Shown here: positions 13,241 to 26,430 of the stretch, piece after piece | How the letters are laid out: the number at the start of each line of letters is the position of its first letter | Numbering within the stretch: the stretch's first letter is position 1 | Source of the DNA: Anas platyrhynchos | Taxonomy: Eukaryota; Chordata; Aves; Anseriformes; Anatidae | Length of the DNA: 64,000 nucleotides | Reading direction: 5' to 3' | NCBI RefSeq assembly: GCF_047663525.1 | Contig: NC_092600.1 | Location: forward strand, 2,662,001-2,726,000 | Position numbers and translations under genes: made by a program | The notes under the pieces: generated by a model | Told to the model about the DNA's origin: nothing | What the model saw: the letters and a program-made list of their open reading frames with translations, nothing else | Database searches by the model: none

Positions 13241-16019
13241 CAAGGCAGGCAGCGCACTGGCTGCCTTGCAGAAAGTTTTCCCCTGCTCTCTTGCTCCTGG
13301 CAGCCCAGACCCAGGGCTGGCTGAGTGAGCCAGCAGCAGGAGCTCGCACACATCCCACCAAACTCAAGCAGCACCTACCCACAGCAGATGAGGCAGATAC
13401 CTCCACAAATCGCTTTCTGACCCTGACAGAGTTTGGCTCGTGGTCCTGGTCCTTGCTAAGACAGGAGTTCTCATGTTTGCCTCCTCCAGCCCCTCCGCTG
13501 CCCACCAGTCCTTCTTGCTTGGCCTCAGGCATTCCTCATTCAGTCCCAAGTTCTCTTTTCCTTCTGGTGACTCCTTTTGCTCAGGATCTTTATTTCTGAT
13601 TTTGACAATCTCTAAATTATGTCCTTAAAATAAACCTCACAATCAGCAATATATAAATTATAATTTCCTTCTCCACATGCTTCAACTATTATCTTAATCA
13701 AGCAATCATATCACTTCACATATAGCCCCTCATTATCCAAGTCGTGCCCTGTTTGTATTATGCCATCCTTATCGGGTGGCACACCAAACAACTGGCAGGT
13801 CTTTGGCACTAACACAATCCTGAGTCCTTACATACCTACCAGCTCCTTGGTGCTGCAGGACTGATCTCTGCGTAAAGCCCTGGCAGCCGGGTGATCCCCA
13901 GGTGCTGGGATGGTTTCTTACACGAACCCATTATCTGATGTTTTCCACCCCATTATCTGATGTTTTCAACCAACATTAAAAGAAGGAAGTTATCACTCTG
14001 CTGAACACCCAGCAAACAAGGCTATCACTTGATCTTCTAAAGGAAGCTCTCTAGAACCAACTGGGCTTTGCTGGGACTGCTTGCACAAGAAGAGTTGGCA
14101 ACGTTGGGGTTTTCCATTGCTGGAGATAATACAGAAAGCATAAATCCTCCCTGAGCTGGCCATGCTCAGGGGACACCACCCTTCAGCTCAGAAGCACCAG
14201 GCACAGGACACCTCCCTGATGCTGCCTCCTTACCTCTGATCACACCAAGCAGCCAGCAGTGGATCCTGTGATGCTTTTCCATGCAAGCACTGCCCAGAAG
14301 GAGCACACCATCGTGGAGACTCCCCATCTGGATGCTCGCAGCCAGCCCGCCCGCTCGCCCGGCGCCAGGCCTGCTGCCGTGCATCAGTAATGAGCAGCAG
14401 CAGCCTTCAGTTTGCAGCCGGCTAATTTGTTCCCACAATCAGGACTCCAAATACCACATGAATAATTCAGCAAGTTATTTTAACTGTAGTTAGATAAGCC
14501 CATTAGCCATCATAAATTTAAATACATTTGCTTGTCCTCGCACGTGAAGGTGCAAAGGCAGAGCGCCTCGCCAGGTGAGATGTGCCTCTGGGCAACACGT
14601 GTCATACCTGGCGAGTCAAACCCCTTTGGCACTGTGCCCTTTAATACTGTGCCCTTTTAATATTGCTGAGCAATATTAACAAATAGACTGAGGTTTATAA
14701 TTAGAAGCAAGAACAAAAATAGTAAATAATATTAAAAAAAATGAGTTTTCCAGGGCTAAGACACTCTTAGACTATTAGAAATTAGGATCAGGTATTGGGA
14801 GGCAGAAGTAGGTTCTCTCATGCCTACTTGGGGTCGGCTTCTTAACACGTTCAAGAGAAGCATCGAGGATCCACCACTGTATAAAAGAAGGTGTCAGGCT
14901 TGCTGTGAGCTGCAGCAGGGCCGTTGGGGTGATTCTTAACATCTCTGCACACACACCGCTACCTATGGCTGGAAGATGTTGAGCAGCACCTTAACATCAC
15001 TGACCTAAAGAAGGAGTTTTAAATGAACTTGGTGCAGGTACAGAGCGAGCTTACCTGCAAATATTGCTTAGGAAGCATAAAGAATGAAAAGGTATTTTTC
15101 AGTCTAGTTGTCCAATTTCTTTTCACAAAACACGACAAAGGATATGAAATCTCCGTGGAAGGGAGCCAGCCTGTAGGTTGGGATTATTCTGATTTCTGAA
15201 GCAAACGCGGAATGGCAACAGCCTGGTATCTGTGGGCTACACAGCCAGGCTCAATAACCTGGAAAATGATGGACTTTTTCCTCCAGATACATTACTACCT
15301 ACAATACCTGGCAGATAGGCACTCGCATCAATCACGGCAGTAATTCTCTCTCTCGCATCCTTGTCCAGGGGTCTGTTGCCTCAGCAAGGGACATTTCCAA
15401 GGTCAGGACGTTGCCCTGCCTGGGCTGCACGTGCCCAAGCAGAATGGCTGCAGGTGCTGGGGGATCTCAAAAAGCTTAGGATGGAAATAGAAGCCAACAC
15501 CACACTTAACCTCGCTGGGAAAACCCATTAGTCCTCTGTACAACACAAAATGTGCAAGAGAGCGGCTCAGTCGCAGCATCCTGAAGACACGGGGGCACGT
15601 GAGGGCTCACAGATGCTTTCCAGCCCTTCCTGGTAACTCATCTTCCCAGCCCTTATTTCTGTCCTTTGCGTGCCTTTCTCCTGCCCCGTCTCCCATCACT
15701 TTGCAGCTCCTCCTGTGCCGTTCCCCTCGCTCAGGTCTGTCCTTCCCTCGGTTCTCCAGCCTCCTCTCCTGCCAGTTCTCATCCCTAACTTTCCATCTCC
15801 GGTCTGCCCCTGGAGAGCTGAGAAACGGGACGTTCTTCCTGACCTTCTCCTCCATTTCTGAGCCCATTTAATCTTTCTGTGGCCCCACTTCCACTCGCAG
15901 CTGTGTTCAATATCCGCAAGCCCCCTCCCGTACCCCCAGGCACCCAGCCCAGAGCTCTCCTTTTATCCCCCCCCCCCGAAGGCAGAGGCACCCCCCAGCA
16001 AAGCCCCCGGCCCCCCGGG
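13241..16019. other. Intergenic sequence
   Basis: Apart from the 22-bp repeat near 13.95 kb and an 11-nt C-run at 15967-15977 inside a pyrimidine-rich stretch (15.6-16.0 kb), I see nothing. Confidence 0.5.
13927..13970 (+). repeat. 22-bp direct tandem repeat
   Basis: CCCATTATCTGATGTTTTC occurs twice with a 22-bp period in intergenic sequence. Confidence 0.85.
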
Positions 16020-16190
16020 CAGACTGTTGTGATCCTCAGTTAATAAATATTAGCGAAACGCACAGAGCCCTGCATGGAAACTGTGGTGGAGGTGTCGGCT
16101 GCCACGTCCCATTAATTTCTTATTATCTTATAAGGGCTCCACTGGAGCCTAGAGGACTGCATGAATAGTACATGAATCTGGAGAGCCTGC
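16020..16190. promoter_or_regulatory. Candidate conserved noncoding element
   Basis: A compact island of complex sequence between GC-rich flanks, with AGTTAATAAATATTAGCG and CCCATTAATTTCTTATTATC. No ORF. Confidence 0.25.
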
Positions 16191-18439
16191 TGTCAGCCTC
16201 ACCTTCAGCTCCAAACTGTTTGTGGGAAGCCGGGATGGGACGGGAGCAGCGCCCAGCCAGGCAGCATCCAGGGGTGCAAGGGCACAGGCACTGCGATGTA
16301 ATTACGTTGTTTAATTAAGCAGAAAGCCAAAGGTGAAGCAAGCATCCTGTCCCACCCTGGGGAAGGTGTGGGAAGGTGATGGGCGCTGTTCTGTCTGTGC
16401 AGGGGCTCCTCTGTCGAGGTGAGGCAGCTCCCACCTGCCTGCAAGCAGTCCGGGCACCTCACCGTGTCATCCTGAAGGAAAACTGTAGCTCTTCTGGGCA
16501 GTTCTCGTTGAGTGTTCATGTGGCTGCAACACGGGAACATCTCTCCCCAGGAATAAATGGCAAGTGGGATCTGAAACCAGCATTTTTAGCTACAGCTGGC
16601 GTTGATTTTATATCGGTAACAGTGCTCAGATCAGCTAACCTGCTAAGAAACACGGCGCTTTAACAACCCCAGCACACCTCTGACCACCACAAGTACAGCC
16701 CAGCGATGCCAGGGAACTCCACACCGGCAGCAGGGACAAAATCTTCACTACCCTCCACCAAAACCATGTGCTCCTGTCCCCCTGGAGGACAACCTGCTGG
16801 GTGTGAGCCATGCAGGGCCAAGGGCATCCAGGGAGCTGCTCCTGCAGCCAGCAGAGAGCACCCAGCACCGCAGAGAGCAACCCCTGCTGGCACCCAGCAG
16901 CCTGCTCCTTCATGGACCCCACCAACCTGAGCCCCTGCGTCCCTCCCAGTGACTCTGCATCGGCTTTGGCACACGCGGGGCGAGCTTGATGTGCTTTCCT
17001 TTCCCAGCCGACATTGAAATAACTTTGCGGCAGGCAAGCCACGACGCCCCGTGCTCCGTTTCCCTCCCCCGAAAGAGAAAGCCTGTGCAAAGCACTTTTC
17101 TCCATCCAAACATATCATGGAGATGCAGTAAGCATCTTTGCTTCCTAATTGAAATCATACATCACTTTCTTAAGTGATACTAAATCAGACACGCACACCA
17201 AGGCAGTTCAAGCACTAACAAACAGCTCCTGCTCCCGAGACAACAGGTCCTGGGCTGGCACAAGCACACAGCTGTCCCCCGGCCAGCCCTGCTCCTGTCC
17301 TGGGGCTGCAGCACAAATCAGAGCCACCGATGAGTCCCTGGGTCGGCTGCAGGGTGGCGGAGGAAGCAGCACGGTTGTTTTGTGCATTTTGGGGGGGAAT
17401 CACCATGCTCCATTGTGCTGCAGGCAGCTCAGGGTGGCTGCTGTTTGGACCCAGAAGATGCAGCTCAGCAGCTACGAGGGGCTGCCTGCTGCGGGCTCAG
17501 CCTGCTGCGAGGATCACAGACCTGGCCCCCAGCCCCAGCCCACACACAGCCCAGCCCCACAAGCCTCACCCAGCACCTCTGAGCCTTCCCAGGTATTGTT
17601 ATCCAGGCCAGCAATCAGACCCATGGCTCTCGGGAGCCAGAACTGGCTTTATTTCATTGTATGGGAGAGAGAGAGGTTTTACAGTGGATTTTTAACTCCA
17701 CTTGTAGCAAATATACCCTTTTATGAGGATCAGAAACAAGCTCTAGCTCTGCTTTTAATGTTCCCCTTCCACGCCACCCCTGGATCTCTGCTGTAATGAT
17801 CCCTCTCACTGCTGCTTGCAGCAGATCCAGGCTCCGACCCTGCAGACAGCTTTGAACACGAAGACACGCTCGGCTCAGCCCCAGAGGCTTTCACATTGCT
17901 TTCTCCACAAAGTTGCCCACCCTGCCCCAGCAAACGGGAGATGCCTGCACACGGTTACGAACGTAGCTGAGCTGAAATGCAGCAAGGAACACATCCAACA
18001 AACTCTGCCTCTTCGAAGAGGTCCAGTCCTCTGCTCAGACATCTGCTGGTGCTGCTGGACGAGCTGCTGGGGGAAAACGGAGCCTTAATGCCAGCTCTGC
18101 TCCCTCTCCCCACCAAGACCTGCTCATCAAAACGCCCGTTTGGTCTACCTGTCCTCTGCGGCTCTGCTCCAGCTCCATGTTAATAATAATTATGGCTATT
18201 ATGAGAAATCTCTGCCAATTAACCCATTTACAAGAATATTCAAATGGTCTTGGGGGCTGAAATGCCATTTTCTCGGTGGCAGCAAGCAGCGTGCTGGGCT
18301 GCACACGCGTGGCCGCAGGGACACCCCAGCCAGAAACCAGGTGGGCGCTGCCTTGCTCTGCTTCTCATTTTCCATTCAGCTATTAGAAGAAACCCATTCA
18401 TCACAGCTATAGGCTTTCCCTCTGAAAACCTTCAGCGTT
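16191..18439. other. Intergenic GC-rich sequence
   Basis: GC-rich, stop-poor sequence that generates several overlapping ORFs of 60-215 codons on both strands. None has recognisable domains, plausible splice structure or codon-level consistency. Confidence 0.5.
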
Positions 18440-18720
18440 TAAAAGCTTTTGACTGAAATATACCGTATTAATGGAAGCCGTGATTGCACAGCCCTCTGCT
18501 GACCTTCCATAGGCTGAAATTGCTTATTTTGCTAAATTTATTTGCCACCCATTTATCAATCTAAATCTAAGGTGGTTTTAAAGGTCATAAACCAAACAGC
18601 CACTGAAATATGATTAAAGAATATGGAAATAAATTACAAACTCATAATGTTATCCCTTTCTGTGACTTAGTGGCAGGAGCCAGGATGAAGTATGGGAACT
18701 TGTTCAACATCTCACGGGTT
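18440..18720. promoter_or_regulatory. Candidate conserved noncoding element
   Basis: AT-rich complex sequence containing CGTATTAATGG, CCATTTATCAATC and AGGTCATAAA motifs. It is flanked by GC-rich noncoding sequence and has no ORF of note. Confidence 0.25.
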
Positions 18721-20379
18721 TGGGGACTCAGCCACCTCCAGAGGGTCGCCCCGGCTCTGTTTATTCAGTGTGTTGGCTTGCGGGTACTGAAAGGAGCATT
18801 GCAAGAGGCAAACTCCAGGTCAGAAGCAGACTAAGAGGGGTCGTTAACTTTCCTTAGAGGGAAAACTCCCTTCTTGGTGACCTGACTGCATTATTAACAG
18901 GGTGTAACATTGTGCCAGGGAGCTACTTCCCCTTGGATGAGCAGCACAGTCATTCCCACACTCAGATCCCAGACTGCCCCCAAAACAAGTAATGGGCAGG
19001 GAAAGCACGGGGACACACCGGGACGTGTCCTGTGCCCGTGTCCTACCCTGGCATCCTCACACCGAGCCAGACCATGGAGCTCTGGCCATGCACCTCCACA
19101 ATGTACGAAGAACAGGACGCTGGCTGTAAAACCAAGCTGCCTGCTCAGAATTAGGCATTAATTCCTACACGTCATCGAAACAATTTTGACTTTATTACCA
19201 GAAGCTTCAGTGAAACGGCTGCGCAGCCACTGGTGAATTTTAATTCTTGATGAGCCGGTAATTGCCTTGCCCAGCAGCCGCTCGGAGGCGCACACGCCAG
19301 CGTCTGCTTCCCTGCAAAAACCAAACCCCGGCTCTGGAAAGGCAGGGCCATTTTTGCTCAGTATCAATAGATTTCCTAGAAAAGCACACAGTTTTTTTTA
19401 AAGAGCAGATCTACAAATACCTGCCGACACCGCTGGCAGCAGTGCAGGGAGCGCCAGCGAACGCCGCAGCCCGAGGTGCAAAATCTGCGCGGCGCCGCTC
19501 CTGAGCTGTGATCGCTCCTCACCGCTGCTTCTGGTGCCTTTCTTCTCCGCTCTAAATTGATTAATGAATTATTAATAAAAGAGGGAGATGTGCATAATAG
19601 ATAGATGCTGTTCTATAAAGACCTTTCTAAAGACAACAGGATGAAGATAAAAACAAGCAAGGCAGTAAAAAGACAAGATGAAAGCAGGAGCAGCCTTGTG
19701 AGTACATTATAAGTAACAATAAAGCCAAGAGATGAGCAGGAAGGCAACCTGCCAGCTGACACGGCCTCTGCAAGGGTGCTGCACAGACAGACAGCTGGAA
19801 AAATGTGCGTGCCCAGCGTGCTGCACTGCAGCCAGAAATACAACCTCACATTTCAGACCAGTCATATTAAAAATGCGTGCGCACACACCTCCTTAAGACT
19901 GGTTTACCTCTGAATTTACTCCAAGGTGAAGATTCCACAAGCAAAACAGTGTGTGAAAGATGTTTTATAGGAATTACGGATGACAACAGGGCTTGTGTTG
20001 TGACTGGGTTGGAAATTCCAGCTCTTCTCCTGCTCAACTCAACAAGCTGCTCTGCAGGAGCCACTGCGCCTCCCGCGTGCCTTCCAAATCCCCAGCTTTG
20101 GGAAGCTTTCTGCTCACCTCAGCATCCCTACGAGCTGATCCCTCTCCCCTGCTGTTTCCCTGGTGCTCAGCCAGGAGCTGGGGTCTCACTGCAGCCATTC
20201 CTGTAGGTTAAAGCGCTGGAAAGGATTTTCTCTGTGTATCTCTGCTGCCACTGAATTTGGGGGGATTTCACCATTTCAGAGATTCCGTCATTAGATGGGG
20301 GTAAAACTTGTCAACGGGTTCCAAAGTTGCACTTATACTGGCAGCCTGGTAACACAAGTGGCATTTCTTTAGGAAACCA
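18721..20379. other. Intergenic sequence, nothing recognised
   Basis: GC-rich patches near 18.9-19.1, 19.25-19.5 and 20.0-20.2 kb with chance ORFs only. Confidence 0.5.
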
Positions 20380-20960
20380 AGCTAAAAAAGATAACTTGTG
20401 CCAAGCTGTGACCCGTATTAATTCTGTCAGCTTTTAGCCAGTTTTTAACACTGCACTTTGCAAATCCAAACTTAAGTGGAAAGGGATCAGAAGTCAGGTA
20501 ATTGATTTCACTGACACAGATCCAGAGGAACGCTCCAGTGGATCAGACCCAGTGGTCATAAGATATTTCGGCAATTTCTACAAGTCCAATTAGCAACTGA
20601 TGTGTAATGCATCAAGAAAGCCTGCAGTTAAAGAGTTTTCCTATTAACATCCTTATTACCTGCAGAGATTGACATGTTTTCAGCTAAAAATGAATCCTGA
20701 AAAATTATATTTTAACTAAGGGTCAAGAGAATGAATGAATAGGCATAAACAGCGTTTTACGGCTATGTGTAATAGAGCTCTAGCAATAAAATAATAAGTG
20801 AGTTAGAAAGAATACAAAGCCATTCTGAATTACATGATCACAAAATTATGTCTTGATTGACTCTTTTCTTAATGCTTGCATAGGCTGACGCAGTCGGATC
20901 AGAGAATTTCCTTTGAATATATTAACATTTATTAAAAAAATGATCAATTTTGAAGCTACA
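20380..20960. promoter_or_regulatory. Candidate conserved noncoding element
   Basis: About 580 bp of AT-rich, non-repetitive sequence with several AATTAG/TAATTG cores. No coding potential was recognised. Confidence 0.22.
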
Positions 20961-23900
20961 AAATGCTTCTCTAATTTACCACAGTTCAATTTACTGCTTG
21001 GAGCCAACCACGTCTCCAGACAGACACCCTGGGAGGCCATTGTGGCATCTTGTTTCCTTCAAGAAAATTATTTGAGTTTTATAATAATGTTACTGGGGGC
21101 CAGCTGGGGGAGATGGTGGAGGTTGGGCAGAAGGAGATGGCTGCAAGGACCACGCTGCTTCCTACCCCCTCTGTGTCGGAAAGAAAAAAATTATTTCACT
21201 GTGAAAAAATCCAAAGTAAGGATGTTCTTCTTCTGCTCTAACACTCATGAACTGAGCCACACACCCCACAACACCACCTAACCCAGCTGTCCTCAACCCA
21301 AACCCTGCATGCAGGCAGGTGCTTGGGTAACAGGGCACTTGGTGGCTCATGAAACAGCCCTCCCAGTGGGAGTTTGGGGATCAGCTGCCCCAATGATGAC
21401 CTTTGCGAGGACCCCCACAGTACACACTGCCCTCTGGTCCATGCAAGGCTGGAATCAGGAATTCACAAGGGCCACAAATAAAGTATCAGACAGGGTGATC
21501 ACTTGATAGTGCCCCCTCTTTCACTAGCAGAACAAATAGCCACACCTGCAGGAAATGCAGGTTTCCAAGACAAAAGACCTTTTCCCTCACTGCTGAGATT
21601 CGCCAGGCTGCCAGGGATTTGGTTGCCAAGATCTCAGTAGGAACTGAAAAATCAATTATTGACACTGTGATCCAGTGCTTGCAGTGAAGCTGTTCACCTT
21701 GCTGCAGGTCTGGCAGCACGGGGAAGCCCCGAGGGGCCCTTCCAGGCATCTGGACGGGAGCCTTGCTCTTACCAGAGCTGCCCCGAGAGGCACAACGTGG
21801 CCGAGGAGGCATTTGGCAGATACGAGACTCTGAAGCACGTGCTTTTGGTTCAGTAACAGTGAGCAACTCGCAATGCATTTGGCTCCCGCTCACATCTCTC
21901 CCCGTTGTCTCGTTGGAGCATCTTGTGTAACTTCAGAGACTTGGCGTTAGTGTGCGTTCCTGCAAACTGCCTTCCTCCTCAGCTGTGCAACAACACCGCC
22001 CCGAAAGGCAGCCTTCCATCAGCCCCAGGCAGGGACTAACTAATTAGCCAAAAAAAATTAGATTTTCTGGAGATAATATTACACAGATAATTAAAACTAA
22101 AAAACAGTGTCCAAGAAGGATGACTTTTCTGTAGTCAAGCACCAGCTTTTGCCTTGGTTACTCCCCAGCCCCACATTTTCTTTTCCTCTGCCATGCCCAA
22201 GCCATAACGAGCTGTTAGCACTGACGTGCCACCAACCACCTAACAAGTATCATTTATTCCTGTCTTCATGGCTCAAAATGAAAACTCTCTGAATTGCAGC
22301 TCTCTCCTAAAGAAGGACTAACCTGAAACACTGATTAGTTGCTCAGTGCTTGTGCAGAGGGATACGATGCCACTGTTACAGCTTCAGGTCTAACCAACAA
22401 ATTCACAGGGTGCATGAGGGCTGTGAAGCAAAGGAGGAGAGGGGACAAGTTAAAAAAATAGGAAGGAAGAAAAAAAAGGTGCAGAAAGTGAGAAAGTAAT
22501 TAAAGGAAGAGGAAAGCAGCAGGCAAACAAAGTGTTTAAGATGGCTCTGAAGCTGTAACGCTCCCAGCTTGCAAACTTTTTAGGGGTGTCAGTGCGCCAG
22601 GCTGTGCAGCTGGGATGTCGCAGCACCACGCAGCGCCTGGTGAACAACTTGGTTGGTGGCAGCAAGGAGGGAGCTTCTGTCAGACCCTGGCATCTCACAA
22701 AGCTTCTCCCGGTGCAGACAGAGCACTAGGAATGCCAGCAGCCACCAGCAGCCACACAAGTTTCCCTTTGAACAGGGCTGGGAGGTAAATGAACAGCCAC
22801 TTCTCGCTGTTCTGGCAAGCAGCAAGCTTGGGTTGCAATAGCAACAGAGCGTGTTTAGTTATTTGTACAAAGCGTTATTTAATAAGAGGACCACTAATTG
22901 CAAGCAGGAGCAGACTGTAATGAGGAGGTGATGAGAGGGGCTGCAACCATCTCCTCGGTCCTGGTGGGTCTGGACAGGAGGAGGAGGTGCAGCTCCTGGC
23001 CTTGCTCCTGGCCCTGTTCCTGGCCTGGCATGGCTGGTGAGGCATAGCAGTGCCCCTCAGCAGGAAAAGGAGCAACTGAAAAATAAAGATTCAAGCTCTA
23101 GCCCAACTGGGCTTACTCAGAAGGGAATGAGAAAACGGTGGAGTCAGACCTCTAATAAGCATCAGGCTGCCTGACCACAAAGTGCGCAGCCCAAGAGTAA
23201 CCACTCCCCCCTGCTCTGAGAGCTTCTGGGGTTGGCAGGGCCCCCCCAGGTATTTGCTGATGTGGTTGCGTTGGGAATCTGATTTTACAGCCCGCACTGA
23301 CCTTTGGAGAGGAATTTACCCCCGTTTTCTTTACAGCAGCTTCTCCCCTGATCCATTTGCAACAGCTCCCCTTTCCTTTCCCAGACTCGTGAGGTTCAGA
23401 AACGGGAGCTCAGGAAATGTGCAAGTCCACCACAAACGGACCAAGAAACTTCTTCCAAGATAACAGATTAAAATCTTCTTCCATCATGAAAATTACCAGC
23501 AGGTATCCATAAGATACCAGCACGTCTGAGCACCAGGCTTCCCCCAGAGGAATACAACAGAAAAATTTTCCAGGCTTGCATCAAACTCACCCCTCTGCTG
23601 CGTTTGCTAATGCTTGTTCTTTATGCACAGACAGGAGAAGGGGACAGAAAGGTATTATCTCATTACCGACTCTGATCACAGTTCAGGCACTAAATCCTGC
23701 CGAGGAGTACACGCATCAACATATTCATAACTCGGCTGCATGAGAAGAAACTCAGATCAGGCGGCAGCCCGAACAGGCATTGTCCTGTGACATTCAGGTG
23801 GGGAAAACCAGAGCGTGCCCTTCACGTTTTATGACTGAGCCCAAAATTTGCCAGCATTTCATTATGATCTTATTAACGTTATGAGATCAGGGGAAGAGTG

Positions 23901-24049
23901 TGGCAACAGGCAGAATAGATTTTTTTATTATTATTATTATTTCAGCTCTGTACCCATAACAAATCAGCTCTATTATGTCCCAGGGCTTTCTCGTTGGCTC
24001 TCCTAATCTCATTGCTGCTACATAACCTCCAGCTGGCTTTAAATCTGGC
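20961..24049. other. Intergenic sequence, nothing recognised
   Basis: Mixed composition. Only short chance ORFs and a short ATT repeat (about 23928-23942). Confidence 0.5.
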
Positions 24050-24260
24050 TGCTATGTGCCCCTTTCCTATTTAAATCTTCTTGCTTTTTATCGGTTTCAT
24101 TTTTTAAGTGTATAATTTACATTTGGTACCCACTGGCTATAATAAAACGTCCAGACGAGCCGCTCCCATTGTCTCGCCACAACAGGAGGAAATCCCAGAC
24201 GAGCCGATGGCTTCTTCGGTCAGTTCTAAACAGACCTGAGACTGTTGGTATCATGGCTTT
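24050..24260. promoter_or_regulatory. Candidate conserved noncoding element
   Basis: Complex sequence with GACGAGCCG occurring twice (about 24154 and 24199) around CATTGTCTCG, and a TATTTAAATC core upstream. No coding exon is supported. Confidence 0.22.
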
Positions 24261-25129
24261 GTATTTTTGTATTTTTTCAGCCCTGGATATTGGCCATTTT
24301 TCCACCAGAACAAGGCAGTTTTCCAGCCCATCCTCTTGGCTGCTGCCCCATAGGGGTGGCTCCTTGCCCCAAAGCATGGCCCTAACCACTGACCTGTTCG
24401 TGCCTGGACACTGGCCCCAGCTTCTCCTAGTTCCTGGCTGTGAGCAAGTGAATAATCATCCTCCTTCCTTTCTCTCTGGGGATAAAGGGACCAGTGCAAG
24501 TCACTCCTGGCAAATCGTATGTATTTTCCAACCATTATGGGATAAGACAGATTTATTCACTGAGCCCAGCCACATTCTACCCAGATCCCAGGCAGCACCT
24601 CCTCCTTTGAGAGCCACCAAGGCAGGTCGGTGACATGCCATGGCAGTGTCTTGCTGGCCACCCAATTTTGGGCCAAATCTGGTCTGCAAACTAAGTCAGC
24701 ATGACCCATTGTTGACTAGTGAGTGCTCAACAAGGTGAGAAAATGCTGGGTCTGCACAACCCTCAGGGTCTCCTGGGGGCTGCTGAGGGCCCCCAGAGCC
24801 GTGGCACCAAGGAGAAAGGCGCCACAATTTGCTCTGTCCTCCCTGATGTGAGGCTTCCTCTCAAATGCCAGTAAGAGTTCACAACCAAGAGCTCCTGAGA
24901 CCCCAGAGCAGATAAAATTGCATCAAGAACCAGGTTCCCTCCCTGGATATTTTGAGAACAATGCTCCACCAGACCCCACCACACTCCTGGCACCTTCCCC
25001 TCGCTGCCGCGACTGCCAAGCCCCACGCCAAATCCAGCCATTTCCAAGTTCCCTCGAGTGCCTGCAAATACTCAAATATCTGGCACCTGGCTTTGGTTGA
25101 AGTTGTCTGGTCGTGTGGCTTTCACAACT

Positions 25130-25420
25130 CTGTTGCTGGGCTATGATTAAAGCATTTGGCTTTCCATGGTAACATTACCCATCTATAATCTTGTTTCTTA
25201 GCGAGATCGGAGCCGGCTGTACCAGCGGTTCCCTTTAATGACAAGTCTTCAGGAATAACTCTGCCCTTTAAGGCAGGGGCGACATGTGATTGACAGCTAT
25301 CATGGCTTTCAGCTAATTAGATATTCTCTGTGTTCAGCCGAGGCAGGGATTTTAAAGGAAATAATTACAGGCTCAGGCCCCTTATGGCAGGCCTGAGATC
25401 ACCAAAGGTCTGCTGAGACT
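25130..25420. promoter_or_regulatory. Candidate conserved noncoding element
   Basis: Complex sequence with an RFX-like half-site CCATGGTAAC (25164-25173), a TTTAATGACA core and CAGCTAATTAGATATT (about 25311). There is no ORF and no repeat. Confidence 0.3.
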
Positions 25421-25859
25421 CATTTGCCAAATTTTGGGGTTAGCCATGATACAAATCCATTTGGAAAACCACGCAAGCCAACCAGCCCCAGCCCATCTTT
25501 CCAAAACTAAATGGAGTTAGAGACAGCCTTTGAGTGCAGCATGGAGCTGATCTCTGTGTGTACAGAGGGGCTGCCCAGGCTCCCCACTCCCTCCCCACCT
25601 CACCGGAGGTAAATGGAACTCCACCCTCAATTGCACAGAGCAATTAAGCATGCTGTGTTAATTAGTTACGGCAATGACAAGCTTCTAGACGAGCAATGTG
25701 CTATTCCTTATAAACGATGCTGTCACAGAAGTGTTAATTTCCCTCTGAGATTAAGCTGAGTGTAAATCAGCTGCTGCAACCACCCCAAAAATACAAACTG
25801 CAACGCAAACAGCCCAGCCAGAGGCAGGGAGCGCGACCTGCTGCTGTGTTTTGCAGACT

Positions 25860-26430
25860 GGAGAGCTTCGTAAGGCTCGTGAGAAAGTCACAGCGAGGCA
25901 TCATGTTGTATCAGCTTCACTTTTTTCTTTTTTTCCCCTGGTGTGAAAGCATTTTCAGTACATCACAGCTCTGCGCTGGGTTTAAGCCGGCGGACGGCAC
26001 TATAATAAAATTATTTGCAGGAAATTATAGAACTGCAAAGGCAAGGCTCATTGTCACCTCGCAAATGTCACGGAAGACGTGTGCTTCTGCAGTTTGTCAC
26101 AAGTTTAGCCCCACTGCTGTGACTGCTGCTCGTCAGGAGACAGCCTGTACAGCAGCAGAGGCATTTGAAAGCCCATCTCCAGCCGAGATGGCTTGTTATG
26201 ATAAATCTTCACCAAATCAAGCGTTTTGCCAACAGCAGTTGGAAGATATCCACGCTTTTATTGCATGCACATTCTCCGTATCCCATTGCTATCATTCAGC
26301 AATAAATGTATTCAGAGCTCGTACCAGTTGCCCACCTAAGATTCGGGTAGTGTTACAGCCAGAGAAGACACCTGTGTGGACTGGGAAACACGTACCTAAA
26401 TTAGCAGCATCTTCTCTCCCTCTGTAATAC
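25860..26430. other. Complex sequence with a long open frame, probably noncoding
   Basis: A 193-codon plus-strand frame (25846-26427) lacks any recognisable domain or splice context. The nucleotide texture (GCAATAAATGTATTC, TAATAAAATTATTTGC) is that of a conserved noncoding element rather than an exon. Confidence 0.25.

Noticed and set aside
12865-13599. 244-codon plus-strand ORF, the longest in the window
   Set aside because: No recognisable domain, signal, or splice context; low-complexity tail; overlaps AT-rich noncoding texture. Treated as chance.
17149-17796. 215-codon plus-strand ORF
   Set aside because: Lies in GC-rich, stop-poor sequence with several equally long frames on both strands.
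25846-26427. 193-codon plus-strand ORF
   Set aside because: No recognisable domain; looks like noncoding conserved sequence read in an open frame.
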